64,000 bases of DNA from Pseudomonas sp. ok272. Its GTDB lineage: Bacteria > Pseudomonadota > Gammaproteobacteria > Pseudomonadales > Pseudomonadaceae. The first letter of the stretch is position 1. Every line of letters starts with the position of its first letter. The notes beneath the pieces were generated by a model that saw only the letters and a program-made list of their open reading frames with translations, did not search any database and was not told where the DNA came from. A program made the translations under genes and the position numbers. Of the stretch, positions 48,981 to 59,324 are shown piece by piece. The DNA is taken from assembly GCF_900109995.1 (NCBI RefSeq), contig NZ_FOCB01000010.1:124001-188000 (forward strand), read 5' to 3'.

Positions 48981-49319
48981 TCACGCTTCGGTCTTGGCAG
49001 CAGCCTTCTCGGCAGCTTCCTTGATCAATGCCTGCAACGAACCGTCAGCAGCCATCTCGGTCATGATGTCGCTACCGCCGACCAGTTCACCACCGACCCA
49101 CAGTTGCGGGAAGGTTGGCCAGTTGGCGTATTTAGGCAGGTTGGCGCGGATTTCCGGGTTCTGCAGGATGTCCACGTACGCGAACTTCTCACCACAGCCC
49201 ATCACGGCCTGCGCGGCTTTCGCAGAGAAGCCACACTGTGGGGCATTCGGCGAGCCTTTCATGTAAAGCAGAATGGTGTTGTTGGCAATCTGCTCTTTAA
49301 TCGTTTCGATGATATCCAT
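48981..49319 (-). CDS. grxD: Monothiol glutaredoxin (Grx4/GrxD)
   Basis: The 112-aa protein has the CGFS active site (APQCGFSAKAAQ) and the glutathione-binding WPTFPQLWVGGELVGGSDI. Such proteins carry [2Fe-2S] clusters for Fe-S and iron homeostasis, often with a BolA partner (not in this window). It lies 97 bp upstream of the molybdoenzyme gene stop and is independently transcribed. Confidence 0.96.
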   Translation of the reverse strand: MDIIETIKEQIANNTILLYMKGSPNAPQCGFSAKAAQAVMGCGEKFAYVDILQNPEIRANLPKYANWPTFPQLWVGGELVGGSDIMTEMAADGSLQALIKEAAEKAAAKTEA

Positions 49320-49416
49320 GGAGCACCTCGGCTGAACTTTCCGACTCAGTTGTCGGCACGGTGGCGCATTGTAACGGAAAGCCCGACGCCATGCTTGGTC
49401 TCCCCGACAGACACAC

Positions 49417-51525
49417 TCACGCCGCCGCGACCGTCACCGGCACACCATTGAGCACCGCATTGCCGGACAACTCGTCCAACTGACGCTCATCCGTCAGGTC
49501 GTTGGCGCTAGAGCCCGGCTGCGCCATGGCGATGGTCATCCGCACACCGGGACGGGCATGCCCCCAGCCGTGGGGGAGGCTGACCACGCCCTTCATCATG
49601 TCGGCACTGCCCATCACCTCCACCTCGATCTCCCCGATTCGCGAGCTGACCCGCACTCGCTGCCCATCGCACAACCCACGGCTCGCGAGATCGTCCGGGT
49701 GCATCAGTAACTGGTGGCGCGGTTTGCCCTTCACCAGCCGATGATAGTTATGCATCCACGAGTTATTGCTGCGCACATGCCGGCGCCCAATCATCAACAG
49801 CTCATCGGCAGGCGGCGCTTGCAACGCGGCAAATCGCGCCAAGTCCGCCAGGATCGCCGGCGGTGCCGCCTGTACACGCTGATTGGCGGTTTTGAGTCGC
49901 GGAGCCAGGTTGGCCTTCAGCGCCCCCAAGTCAACGCCGTGGGGGTGATCGAACAGGCTGGCCACCGACAGTTTGTGTGTCGAGGCGTCGCCATAGGGGC
50001 CGGCACGCAAGCCGAAGTCAATCATCTGCGCGGGAGGCATCGTAGGCTTGAGCGTCTTGCCGGTCCTGGCGGCAAATGCTTGGGCGAGTCCGACGAAGAT
50101 TTCCCAATCATGCAGCGCACCTTCCGGCTTGGGCAGGATCGCCCGGTTGAACCGGCTGACGTTGCGCACCGCGAACATGTTGAACGTAGTGTCGTAGTGA
50201 TCGTTTTCCAGCGCCGAGGTGGACGGCAGGATCAGGTCGGCATAGCGCGTGGTCTCGTTGATGTATAGGTCGATGCTGAGCATGAACTCCAACCCGTCGA
50301 GGGCGTGCTCCAACTGCCGGCCATTGGGGGTGGACAACACCGGGTTGCCGGCCACGGTCACCAGCGCACGCACCTGCCCTTCGCCTTCGGTGAGTATTTC
50401 CTCGGCCAGCGCCGACACCGGGAACTCCCCGCCGTATTCCGGCCGACCCGACACGCGACTCTGCCACAGGTTGAAATGCCCACCGGAAGTGGAGGCCACC
50501 AAGTCCACCGCTGGCTCGGTGCACAGTGCGCCGCCCACGCGATCGAGGTTGCCGGTCACCAAATTGATCAACTGCACCAGCCAATGGCACAAGGTGCCGA
50601 ATGCCTGGGTGGAAACCCCCATGCGCCCATAACACACAGCCGTCTTCGCGCTGGAAAAATCCCGCGCCAACTGGCGGATTTGCGCCGCGGGCACCGAGCA
50701 CAGTGGGCTCATGGCCTCGGCGCTGAATCCCGACACGGCCTGGCGGACGTCCTCCAGCCCATCGACCGGCAAATGGCTGTCACGCGTCAGGCCCTCGGCG
50801 AACAAGGTGTTCAGCAGGCCGAACAACAGCGCCGCATCCCCCCCAGGACGGACAAACACATGCTGGTCGGCCATCGCTGCCGTCTCGCTGCGCCGTGGGT
50901 CGACCACCACGACTTTGCCGCCGCGGGCCTGGATCGCCTTCAAGCGCTTTTCCACATCCGGCACGGTCATGATGCTGCCGTTGGAGGCCAATGGGTTGCC
51001 TCCCAGGATCAACATGAAATCGGTGTGATCGATGTCGGGGATCGGCAATAGAAAACCGTGGCCGTACATCAAGTAACTGGAGAGGTGATGGGGCAGTTGA
51101 TCGACCGATGTCGCGGAAAAACGATTACGGGTTTTCAGCAGGCTGAGGAAGTAGTTGCTGTGGGTCATCAACCCATAGTTGTGCACACTTGGATTGCCCT
51201 GGTAGATGGCGACCGCGTTCTGCCCATGCCGCTCCTGTATCGCCGACAGGCGATCGGCTACCAACGCGAAGGCATCGTCCCAGGCAATCGGCTGCCATTG
51301 GCTGCCGACGCGCCGCATGGGCTGGCGGAGTCGGTCCGGATCATTCTGGATGTCCTGCAAGGCCACGGCCTTGGGGCAAATATGACCACGGCTAAAGGTG
51401 TCCTGCGTATCGCCCTTGATTGAGGTGATCTGCAGGTCGGCGTCTTCGCTGGCGGTGGTCTCGATGGTCAAGCCACAAATGGCTTCACACAAGTGGCAGG
51501 CACGGTGATGGAGAGTCTTGGTCAT
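49417..51525 (-). CDS. Molybdopterin oxidoreductase (formate dehydrogenase-like family), Ser at the Mo-ligand position
   Basis: The 702-aa protein has an N-terminal [4Fe-4S] site (C10-x2-C13-x3-C17...C50) and the fold of DMSO-reductase-family enzymes, with VDPRRSETAAMADQHVFVRPG and a C-terminal domain with IGRRHVRSNNSWMHNYHRL and HGWGHARPGV. The residue that aligns with the Cys/SeCys Mo ligand (RLCMSSA in nitrate reductases) is Ser137 (RFSATSV), so the substrate may not be nitrate or formate. No TAT signal is seen, so it is cytoplasmic. It is a single-gene unit; cofactor genes are elsewhere. Confidence 0.85.
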   Translation of the reverse strand: MTKTLHHRACHLCEAICGLTIETTASEDADLQITSIKGDTQDTFSRGHICPKAVALQDIQNDPDRLRQPMRRVGSQWQPIAWDDAFALVADRLSAIQERHGQNAVAIYQGNPSVHNYGLMTHSNYFLSLLKTRNRFSATSVDQLPHHLSSYLMYGHGFLLPIPDIDHTDFMLILGGNPLASNGSIMTVPDVEKRLKAIQARGGKVVVVDPRRSETAAMADQHVFVRPGGDAALLFGLLNTLFAEGLTRDSHLPVDGLEDVRQAVSGFSAEAMSPLCSVPAAQIRQLARDFSSAKTAVCYGRMGVSTQAFGTLCHWLVQLINLVTGNLDRVGGALCTEPAVDLVASTSGGHFNLWQSRVSGRPEYGGEFPVSALAEEILTEGEGQVRALVTVAGNPVLSTPNGRQLEHALDGLEFMLSIDLYINETTRYADLILPSTSALENDHYDTTFNMFAVRNVSRFNRAILPKPEGALHDWEIFVGLAQAFAARTGKTLKPTMPPAQMIDFGLRAGPYGDASTHKLSVASLFDHPHGVDLGALKANLAPRLKTANQRVQAAPPAILADLARFAALQAPPADELLMIGRRHVRSNNSWMHNYHRLVKGKPRHQLLMHPDDLASRGLCDGQRVRVSSRIGEIEVEVMGSADMMKGVVSLPHGWGHARPGVRMTIAMAQPGSSANDLTDERQLDELSGNAVLNGVPVTVAAA

Positions 51526-51829
51526 GGCCAGTCTCTGTTATTCGAGGCAACCCGGACGCGGCTGCGGAGACAAAACTATGGGCCGGGCCCGGCCGCTACG
51601 CCAGCGACGTTCGTCTTGTGAATCGACGACTATCAGGCCAGTCGATACCCAACCATGAGTGCCCGCCCAGCATGGCGCGAACCGACCAGGACGGTCCCCC
51701 GCCCCCCCCCCCGGATTGCCAACGCGCGCGAAGGCAGTGTACAAAGGGTTCGCTGCTGTCAGGAACCAGGCTTCAAAAGCGCTACTGCGGTTATCCCGTA
51801 GCCCCTCTGAACTCCCCTAAAAACCGTAG
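51526..51829. other. Spacer with an 11-C homopolymer run, no gene seen
   Basis: Between the molybdoenzyme start and the argF operator lies about 300 bp without a convincing gene. It contains CCCCC-G-C11 at 51696-51712. The two open frames through it encode low-complexity Pro-rich sequence with no ribosome-binding site. Confidence 0.55.
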
Positions 51830-51871
51830 CCCTATTGGTAAGACGCGACATTTAATGTCAGTATCGCGCCT
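51830..51871 (-). promoter_or_regulatory. ArgR-type operator upstream of argF
   Basis: On the minus strand TGTCGC-N8-AA matches the ArgR half-site exactly (51850 down to 51835). The 21-bp unit before it (51871-51851) matches AGGCGC...CA, 5 of 8 defined positions. The pair lies about 100-140 bp before argF, as expected for ArgR repression of argF in Pseudomonas. Confidence 0.55.
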
Positions 51872-51972
51872 TCCCCTATTTCGTCGCCCCGTGCGGCTTA
51901 CGCCGCAGGTCTCGCCCGTTTCAAATTGAACAAGGCTTTGAGTATCTGCGGTCTGTTGCAAAAAGGTAGTCA

Positions 51973-52896
51973 ATGATGAGCGCAAGGCACTTTCTCTCCC
52001 TGATGGATTGCACGCCCGAAGAGCTGGTCAGCGTCATCCGTCGAGGCATTGAGCTCAAAGACCTGCGTAACCGCGGCGTACTGTTCGAGCCGTTGAAAAA
52101 CCGCGTCCTGGGGATGATCTTCGAGAAGTCCTCGACCCGGACTCGCCTGTCGTTCGAAGCGGGCATGATCCAGCTCGGCGGCCAGGCCATTTTCCTCTCG
52201 CCACGCGACACCCAACTGGGGCGCGGCGAGCCGATCGGCGACTGCGCGATCGTCATGTCGCGCATGCTCGACGCGGTGATGATCCGCACCTTTGCCCACA
52301 GCACCCTGACCGAGTTCGCGGCCAACTCCCGCGTACCGGTGATCAACGGCCTGTCCGATGACCTGCACCCGTGCCAACTGCTGGCCGACATGCAGACCTT
52401 CCTTGAACATCGTGGCTCGATCCAGGGCAAGACCGTGGCCTGGATCGGCGATGGCAACAACATGTGCAACAGCTATATAGAAGCCGCGATCCAGTTCGAC
52501 TTCCAACTGCGCATCGCCTGCCCTGAAGGCTACGAGCCCAACCCTGCGTTCGTTGCCGCTGCCGGCGAGCGCGTGACCATCGTTCGTGACCCAAAAGATG
52601 CGGTTCGCGGCGCCCACCTGGTCAGTACCGACGTCTGGACCTCCATGGGCCAGGAAGAAGAAACCGCCAAGCGCCTCAAACTGTTTGCGCCCTACCAGGT
52701 CAATCGTGCCCTGCTCGACCTGGCCGCCGAAGACGTTCTGTTCATGCATTGCCTGCCCGCCCACCGCGGCGAAGAAATCAGCCTCGACCTGCTGGACGAC
52801 ACCCGCTCGGTCGCCTGGGATCAGGCCGAGAACCGCCTGCATGCACAAAAGGCCCTGCTGGAGTTTCTCGTTCCGCCGGCGTACCACCACGCATGA
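51973..52896 (+). CDS. argF: Anabolic ornithine carbamoyltransferase
   Basis: The 307-aa enzyme (ATG 51973, or 51976) has the carbamoyl-phosphate motif [21 protein letters not shown], and the ornithine/catalytic segment [13 protein letters not shown]. It makes citrulline from ornithine in arginine synthesis. The last bases overlap the start of the ABC gene (ATGA, 52893-52896). Confidence 0.97.
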   Translation: MMSARHFLSLMDCTPEELVSVIRRGIELKDLRNRGVLFEPLKNRVLGMIFEKSSTRTRLSFEAGMIQLGGQAIFLSPRDTQLGRGEPIGDCAIVMSRMLDAVMIRTFAHSTLTEFAANSRVPVINGLSDDLHPCQLLADMQTFLEHRGSIQGKTVAWIGDGNNMCNSYIEAAIQFDFQLRIACPEGYEPNPAFVAAAGERVTIVRDPKDAVRGAHLVSTDVWTSMGQEEETAKRLKLFAPYQVNRALLDLAAEDVLFMHCLPAHRGEEISLDLLDDTRSVAWDQAENRLHAQKALLEFLVPPAYHHA

Positions 52897-54002
52897 GCCA
52901 TTCACTCCTGCTGAACCTGCGCAACCTGGCCTGCGGCTACCAAGACCAGCGCGTGGTGCAGAACCTCAACCTGCACCTCAACGCCGGTGACATCGGCTGC
53001 CTGCTGGGTTCCTCGGGTTGCGGCAAGACCACCACCCTGCGGGCCATCGCCGGCTTCGAGCCGGTTCACGAAGGGGAAATCCAACTGGCGGGCGAAACCA
53101 TCTCCAGTGCCGGCTTCACCCTGGCCCCGGAGAAACGCCGAATCGGCATGGTGTTCCAGGACTACGCGCTGTTTCCACACCTGAGCGTGGCCGACAACAT
53201 TGCCTTTGGCATTCGCAAGCACCCAAACAAGGACCGGGTAACCCAGGAGATGCTGGAACTGGTCAACCTGAAGAACCTCGGCAAGCGCTTTCCCCACGAG
53301 CTCTCCGGTGGCCAGCAACAACGTGTGGCATTGGCCCGGGCGCTCGCCCCGGAACCTCAACTGCTGCTGCTCGACGAACCGTTCTCCAACCTCGACGGCG
53401 AATTGCGGCGCAAACTGAGTCACGAAGTGCGCGACATTCTCAAGAGCCGAGGCACCAGCGCGATCCTGGTGACTCACGATCAGGAAGAGGCCTTTGCGGT
53501 CAGCGACCAGGTTGGGGTGTTCAAGGAAGGTCGGTTGGAGCAGTGGGATACGCCCTACAACCTGTATCACGAACCGCTGACGCCCTATGTGGCGAGCTTC
53601 ATTGGCCAGGGCTACTTCATTCGTGGCCAGATGCAGACCCCGGAATCGGTACAGACCGAACTGGGCGTGCTACGCGGCAACCGCGCCTACACCTGGCCCG
53701 CCGGCGCCGCGGTGGATGTGCTGTTGCGTCCGGATGACATCGTCTATGCGCCGCAAAGCCCGCTCAAGGCACGGATCGTCGGCAAGACCTTCCTGGGCGC
53801 CTCGATGCTCTATCGCCTGCAACTGCCGACCGGCAGCCAGTTGGAATCGATTTTCCCAAGCCACGCCGATCATCAGATCGGCGCCGAGGTCGGCATTCGC
53901 GTCGCCGCTGAACACCTGGTGTTGTTCCAGGCGTCTGGCAGTACCGCGGCGCAGATTCTGGCCGCGGAATCCGGCGTTCGCCGGCACAGCACCGTCTCCT
54001 GA
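52893..54002 (+). CDS. Orphan ABC transporter ATPase (FbpC-like)
   Basis: The 369-residue protein has Walker [10 protein letters not shown] (about 39-47), Q loop [10 protein letters not shown], signature [15 protein letters not shown], Walker [13 protein letters not shown] and H-loop THDQEEA, and a C-terminal TOBE-like regulatory domain (about 240-360). The [24 protein letters not shown] layout is FbpC/PotA/UgpC type. No permease or binding protein is near, so its transporter is encoded elsewhere; its translation is coupled to argF, a pairing conserved in Pseudomonas. Confidence 0.85.
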   Translation: MSHSLLLNLRNLACGYQDQRVVQNLNLHLNAGDIGCLLGSSGCGKTTTLRAIAGFEPVHEGEIQLAGETISSAGFTLAPEKRRIGMVFQDYALFPHLSVADNIAFGIRKHPNKDRVTQEMLELVNLKNLGKRFPHELSGGQQQRVALARALAPEPQLLLLDEPFSNLDGELRRKLSHEVRDILKSRGTSAILVTHDQEEAFAVSDQVGVFKEGRLEQWDTPYNLYHEPLTPYVASFIGQGYFIRGQMQTPESVQTELGVLRGNRAYTWPAGAAVDVLLRPDDIVYAPQSPLKARIVGKTFLGASMLYRLQLPTGSQLESIFPSHADHQIGAEVGIRVAAEHLVLFQASGSTAAQILAAESGVRRHSTVS

Positions 54003-54011
54003 ACCTACGCC

Positions 54012-54046
54012 CTCGATGTGAGCGCACGCGCTGCGCTCACATCGAG
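54012..54046. terminator. Long hairpin after the ABC ATPase gene
   Basis: CTCGATGTGAGCGCA-CGCGC-TGCGCTCACATCGAG is a near-perfect inverted repeat between the convergent ABC and phzF-like genes. It lacks a T run, so termination is presumed rather than clear. Confidence 0.6.
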
Positions 54047-54051
54047 CAGGG

Positions 54052-54834
54052 TTAACCCAGCATCAACGTCCCGCTGGCAACCAGTGTCGCATCCCCACCA
54101 ATCTTCACCCGCTCGCCCTCCAGCCGGCAGGACAACTCTCCACCCCGCGCCGAACACTGGTACGCCGTCAGGCGGGTCTTATCCAGTTGCCGGGCCCAAT
54201 ACGGGATCAGCAGGCAATGGGTGGAGCCGGTGACCGGGTCCTCATCGACGCCGATGGCTGGCGCGAAATAGCGCGAGACAAAGTCATGCCGCGAACCAGG
54301 CGCGGTAACGACGGCCCCCAGCCAAGGCAGCTTCGCCAGGGCCGCCATATCCGGCTGGCAATCGAGTACCGCCTGCTCCGACTCCAGCACCACGAACAAT
54401 TCATTGGAGCCCAGCACTTCAAGCGCCTTGACGCCCAATGCGCGCTCCACGTCGGCACGCGCGGCCACTGCCGCGACAGCCTTGGACGGAAAGTCCAGCC
54501 ACAGTCGCCCACCTTCGCGGCTCACGCTCAAAGGCCCGGACTGGCTAATGAATTCCAGCCGTTCGACCGGCTCTTTATAGAGTTCGAACAAGACATAAGC
54601 GCTGGCCAGCGTCGCGTGGCCGCACAGCGGTACTTCGGTGGTCGGCGTGAACCAGCGGATATGCCAGCCCTGGGCCTCACGCACCACAAAGGCGGTTTCC
54701 GCCAGGTTGTGCTCGCCGGCAATCTTTTGCATCAACTCATCACTGAGCCAGTGTTCGAGCCGATAGACCATCGCCGGGTTGCCGCTGAACGGGCGGTCGC
54801 TGAACGCGTCGACTTGATGAAACGCAAGCTGCAT
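54052..54834 (-). CDS. PhzF-family isomerase/epimerase-like protein
   Basis: Start ATG 54834 gives 260 aa opening MQLAFHQVDAFSDRPFSGNP with the family Gly-Asn-Pro motif, and a catalytic Glu in AETAFV (HNLAETAFVVRE). The second half mirrors the first (ITGSTHC-type DPVTGSTHCLLIPYW). PhzF proteins share the diaminopimelate epimerase fold; PhzF proper acts in phenazine synthesis, but no phenazine genes are here, so the substrate is unknown. Confidence 0.88.
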   Translation of the reverse strand: MQLAFHQVDAFSDRPFSGNPAMVYRLEHWLSDELMQKIAGEHNLAETAFVVREAQGWHIRWFTPTTEVPLCGHATLASAYVLFELYKEPVERLEFISQSGPLSVSREGGRLWLDFPSKAVAAVAARADVERALGVKALEVLGSNELFVVLESEQAVLDCQPDMAALAKLPWLGAVVTAPGSRHDFVSRYFAPAIGVDEDPVTGSTHCLLIPYWARQLDKTRLTAYQCSARGGELSCRLEGERVKIGGDATLVASGTLMLG

Positions 54835-54929
54835 GGGAGCACTCCTCTTATTGATGAGGGCAAGCATGCATCAACGCATGATCGACAGACATAGACAGAG
54901 TCCGGCGATTTTCACCATACAGCGCGGGA

Positions 54930-55400
54930 TCAGGCCCGGCCGATATCAACAAACTGGGCCTGGGTGTGTTCGGCAAGCACCGTCGGCGCCAACTCGACCT
55001 CCAGCCCCCGTCTCCCCGCACTGACATAAATAGTCGCAAAAGGCTGGGCGCTGTTATCAATGAAGGTCCGCAGGCGTTTTTTCTGGCCCAACGGGCTGAT
55101 GCCCCCCAACAGATAACCGGTTGCCCGCTGCGCAGCCGCCGGGTCGGCCATTTCGACTTTCTTCACCCCGGCAGCCTGGGCCAGCGCTTTCAAATCCAAG
55201 CTGCCGACGACCGGCACCACCGCCACCAACAACTCACCTTTTTCACTGGCGGCGAGCAGTGTCTTGAACACCTGCGATGGCTCAAGGTTGAGCTTTTCAG
55301 CGGCTTCCAGGCCATAGGACGCGGCTTTTGGATCATGGTCATAACTGTGTATGCGATGTTCGGCACGCACTTTTTTCAGCAGGTCCAATGCAGGTGTCAT
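54930..55400 (-). CDS. ybaK: YbaK/EbsC-type aminoacyl-tRNA deacylase
   Basis: The 156-aa protein has the YbaK fold: [40 protein letters not shown] with the functional Lys of the YbaK family (VFKTL), and [21 protein letters not shown] (GGxSPxGxKK). It hydrolyses Cys-tRNA-Pro and related mischarged tRNAs. Isolated gene. The name is used in the E. coli sense. Confidence 0.9.
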   Translation of the reverse strand: MTPALDLLKKVRAEHRIHSYDHDPKAASYGLEAAEKLNLEPSQVFKTLLAASEKGELLVAVVPVVGSLDLKALAQAAGVKKVEMADPAAAQRATGYLLGGISPLGQKKRLRTFIDNSAQPFATIYVSAGRRGLEVELAPTVLAEHTQAQFVDIGRA

Positions 55401-55615
55401 GACGTCTCCATACGATCGAAGGAAGAAAAACCTGCGCCCGATTCTAGGTCATCGCGTCACAAAAGGCTCCACTGCCAGCCCTCCTCGCCTGGAAAACCGG
55501 CAGGCCCGCAGAAGCCAAAAAAGCGCTCACCTAACGGATCGATCAAACGCGCCGAATAGTTCACTTTCGATCTTTTAGAGCAGTGTTTCTTGTCTATATT
55601 TCTTCGAATCTGAAT

Positions 55616-55625
55616 AATGTGCGAA
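55616..55625 (+). promoter_or_regulatory. Possible GlpR half-site upstream of glpF
   Basis: AATGTGCGAA matches nine of ten positions of the glp operator half-site WATKYTCGWW, 117 bp before glpF. Further TTCGA-containing stretches nearby (CTTTCGATC at 55564, CTTCGAATC at 55602) may be partner halves. The rest of 55401-55741 holds no gene. Confidence 0.4.
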
Positions 55626-55741
55626 AATTCCCACGCCACACCCCGCAGCAAACCGAGACCAGGATGGCGATCCTGCCTCGGCGGCAGTCGCGCTCGGTCC
55701 CTTTTGGAAACAGCGCCAGACAACAAAAAACCGAGGTTTGA

Positions 55742-56593
55742 ATGACAACTGCTTTACGACAACCATCGCTCTCGAGCCAGTGCATGGCCGAGTTCCTGGG
55801 TACTGCCTTAATGATCTTCTTTGGTACCGGGTGCGTGGCTGCCCTCAAGGTTGCGGGCGCGAGCTTTGGCCTGTGGGAAATCAGCATCATTTGGGGCATT
55901 GGCGTGAGCATGGCGATCTACCTAACCGCCGGCGTTTCCGGCGCCCACCTGAACCCGGCTGTCAGCATTGCGCTGTGCCTGTTCACTGCCTTTGAAAAGC
56001 GCAAACTGCCGTTCTACATTGTGTCCCAGGTCGCGGGGGCCTTCTGCGGCGCGTTGTTGGTTTACACGCTTTACAGCAACCTATTCTTCGATTTCGAACA
56101 AAGCCAGCAGATGATTCGTGGCAGCCAGGCCAGCCTGGAGCTGGCCTCTGTGTTCTCCACCTTCCCCAACCCGGCGCTGTCCACCGCCCAGGCGTTTTTG
56201 GTGGAGCTGATCATCACCGCCATCTTGATGGGCGTGATCATGTCCCTGACCGATGACCACAACGGCCTGCCCAAAGGCCCGCTGGCACCGCTGCTGATTG
56301 GCCTGCTGATTGCCGTGATCGGCAGCTCGATGGGGCCGCTGACCGGCTTCGCGATGAACCCGGCGCGGGACTTCGGCCCGAAGCTGATGACTTTCTTCGC
56401 TGGCTGGGGTGAAATTTCCTTCACTGGCGGACGTGACATTCCCTATTTCCTGATTCCGATCTGTGCGCCGATCATCGGCGCCTGCCTCGGGGCTGCGGCC
56501 TATCGCGGGTTGATCGCCCGACATCTGCCGGGCGCCGAACCTGCTACAAAGGATGCAGAATCTACCATCGACGGCAAAACCCGAACCTCTTGA
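55742..56593 (+). CDS. glpF: Glycerol uptake facilitator (aquaglyceroporin)
   Basis: The 283-aa protein has six helices and the two NPA pore motifs, GAHLNPAVSIAL and GFAMNPARDFGPK (the second with Asp after Arg, typical of glycerol channels). It lets glycerol enter by diffusion. First gene of the glycerol operon, 77 bp before glpK. An A-rich stretch (AACAAAAAAC at 55723-55732) lies just before the ribosome-binding site. Confidence 0.96.
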   Translation: MTTALRQPSLSSQCMAEFLGTALMIFFGTGCVAALKVAGASFGLWEISIIWGIGVSMAIYLTAGVSGAHLNPAVSIALCLFTAFEKRKLPFYIVSQVAGAFCGALLVYTLYSNLFFDFEQSQQMIRGSQASLELASVFSTFPNPALSTAQAFLVELIITAILMGVIMSLTDDHNGLPKGPLAPLLIGLLIAVIGSSMGPLTGFAMNPARDFGPKLMTFFAGWGEISFTGGRDIPYFLIPICAPIIGACLGAAAYRGLIARHLPGAEPATKDAESTIDGKTRTS

Positions 56594-56625
56594 AAGCTGC
56601 GGCGCCCGGTCCTGCCCACCACTGA

Positions 56626-58176
<1,551 letters not shown>

Positions 58177-58270
58177 GCCAAGTCAGTGATTCGTATCGGA
58201 ACGTAACTGGCAGGGAGTGGATTCCTCCGGCATCATGGGCCAATTTGCACGGCAGCCCAAAGGACGCCCA

Positions 58271-59026
58271 ATGAATCTGCCTCCCCGCCAGCAGCAAATC
58301 CTCGAACTGGTCCGCGAACGCGGCTATGTCAGCATCGAGGAAATGGCCCAGTTGTTCGTTGTCACACCGCAAACCATTCGCCGCGATATCAATCAGTTGG
58401 CAGAAGACCATCTACTGCGTCGCTATCACGGCGGCGCAGCCTATGATTCCAGCGTGGAAAACACCGCGTACGCCATGCGTGCCGACCAGATGCGCGACGA
58501 GAAACAGCGCATCGGCGAAGCCATCGCCAAGCAAATCCCCGATCACGCCTCGCTGTTCATCAATATCGGCACCACCACCGAGTCCATTGCCCGGGCGCTG
58601 CTCAATCACAGCCACCTGAAGATCATCACCAACAACCTGCACGTGGCGTCGATGCTCAGTGCCAAGGACGACTTCGACGTGCTCCTCACCGGTGGCAATG
58701 TGCGCCGTGACGGCGGGGTTGTCGGCCAGGCCAGCGTCGACTTCATCAACCAGTTCAAGGTCGACTTCGCCCTGGTGGGCATCAGCGGCATCGACGAAGA
58801 CGGCAGCCTGCTGGACTTTGACTACCAGGAAGTCCGCGTTTCCCAGGCAATCATCGCCAATGCCCGGCAAGTGATACTGGCCGCCGACTCCAGCAAATTC
58901 GGGCGCAACGCCATGATTCGCCTGGGTCCCATCAGCCTGGTCGATTGCCTGGTCACTGACCAGCAACCGGTGCCGGCACTGGCGCAACTGCTGAGCCAGC
59001 ACAAAATTCGCCTGGAAGTGGTCTAA
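58271..59026 (+). CDS. glpR: DeoR-family glycerol-3-phosphate repressor
   Basis: Start ATG 58271 (AAAGGA upstream) gives 251 aa: DeoR HTH ([20 protein letters not shown]...[14 protein letters not shown]) and a sugar-phosphate-binding C-terminal domain ([43 protein letters not shown]). It represses the glp genes until G3P binds. Located 94 bp after glpK; the gene order glpFKRD is that of Pseudomonas. Confidence 0.95.
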   Translation: MNLPPRQQQILELVRERGYVSIEEMAQLFVVTPQTIRRDINQLAEDHLLRRYHGGAAYDSSVENTAYAMRADQMRDEKQRIGEAIAKQIPDHASLFINIGTTTESIARALLNHSHLKIITNNLHVASMLSAKDDFDVLLTGGNVRRDGGVVGQASVDFINQFKVDFALVGISGIDEDGSLLDFDYQEVRVSQAIIANARQVILAADSSKFGRNAMIRLGPISLVDCLVTDQQPVPALAQLLSQHKIRLEVV

Positions 59027-59054
59027 GCCCTTCTAACAGCCTCATCACCGCACC

Positions 59055-59139
59055 GATGCCTTCGCGGGCAGGCCGGTCCCGCTCCCACTGGGCCTGCGCA
59101 ATCCTGGTAGGAGCGAGACCGGCAAGCCGGCGAAGGCGA
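59055..59139. repeat. REP doublet in inverted orientation
   Basis: CTTCGCGGGCAGGCCGGTCC-type and GGTAGGAGCGAGACCGGCAAGCC-type units face each other in the glpR-glpD spacer. They belong to a slightly different subtype (ACCGGC core) from the GGGCTTGCTC units elsewhere. Confidence 0.75.
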
Positions 59140-59172
59140 TTGCGCAAGCAACCCACCGCCCCGCCAGCCACC

Positions 59173-59285
59173 AATGTTCGAAAATCTTCCTTTGACGCCC
59201 CTTCGATGAGTTTTTTTAATCGAAGTTAACTGGCTGTGGGCGCTCTTATCGGCTACCATTTTCGAAAATGAACATTAATGTTCGA
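59173..59285. promoter_or_regulatory. GlpR operators upstream of glpD
   Basis: AATGTTCGAA (59173-59182) matches the half-site WATKYTCGWW fully. A palindromic site, TGAACATTAATGTTCGA at 59269-59285, holds AATGTTCGAT on the plus strand and TGAACATT as its partner, with TTTCGAAAAT just before. The second lies 40 bp before the glpD start, so bound GlpR would block the promoter. Confidence 0.65.
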
Positions 59286-59324
59286 TTTCAAATACAGAAC
59301 CGCAAAAGAGCCCGAGGCCAGCCG

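Noticed and set aside
51618..51929. 103-codon frame across the C tract upstream of argF
   Set aside because: No ribosome-binding site, Pro/Arg-rich, and it covers the ArgR-type operator; treated as promoter DNA.
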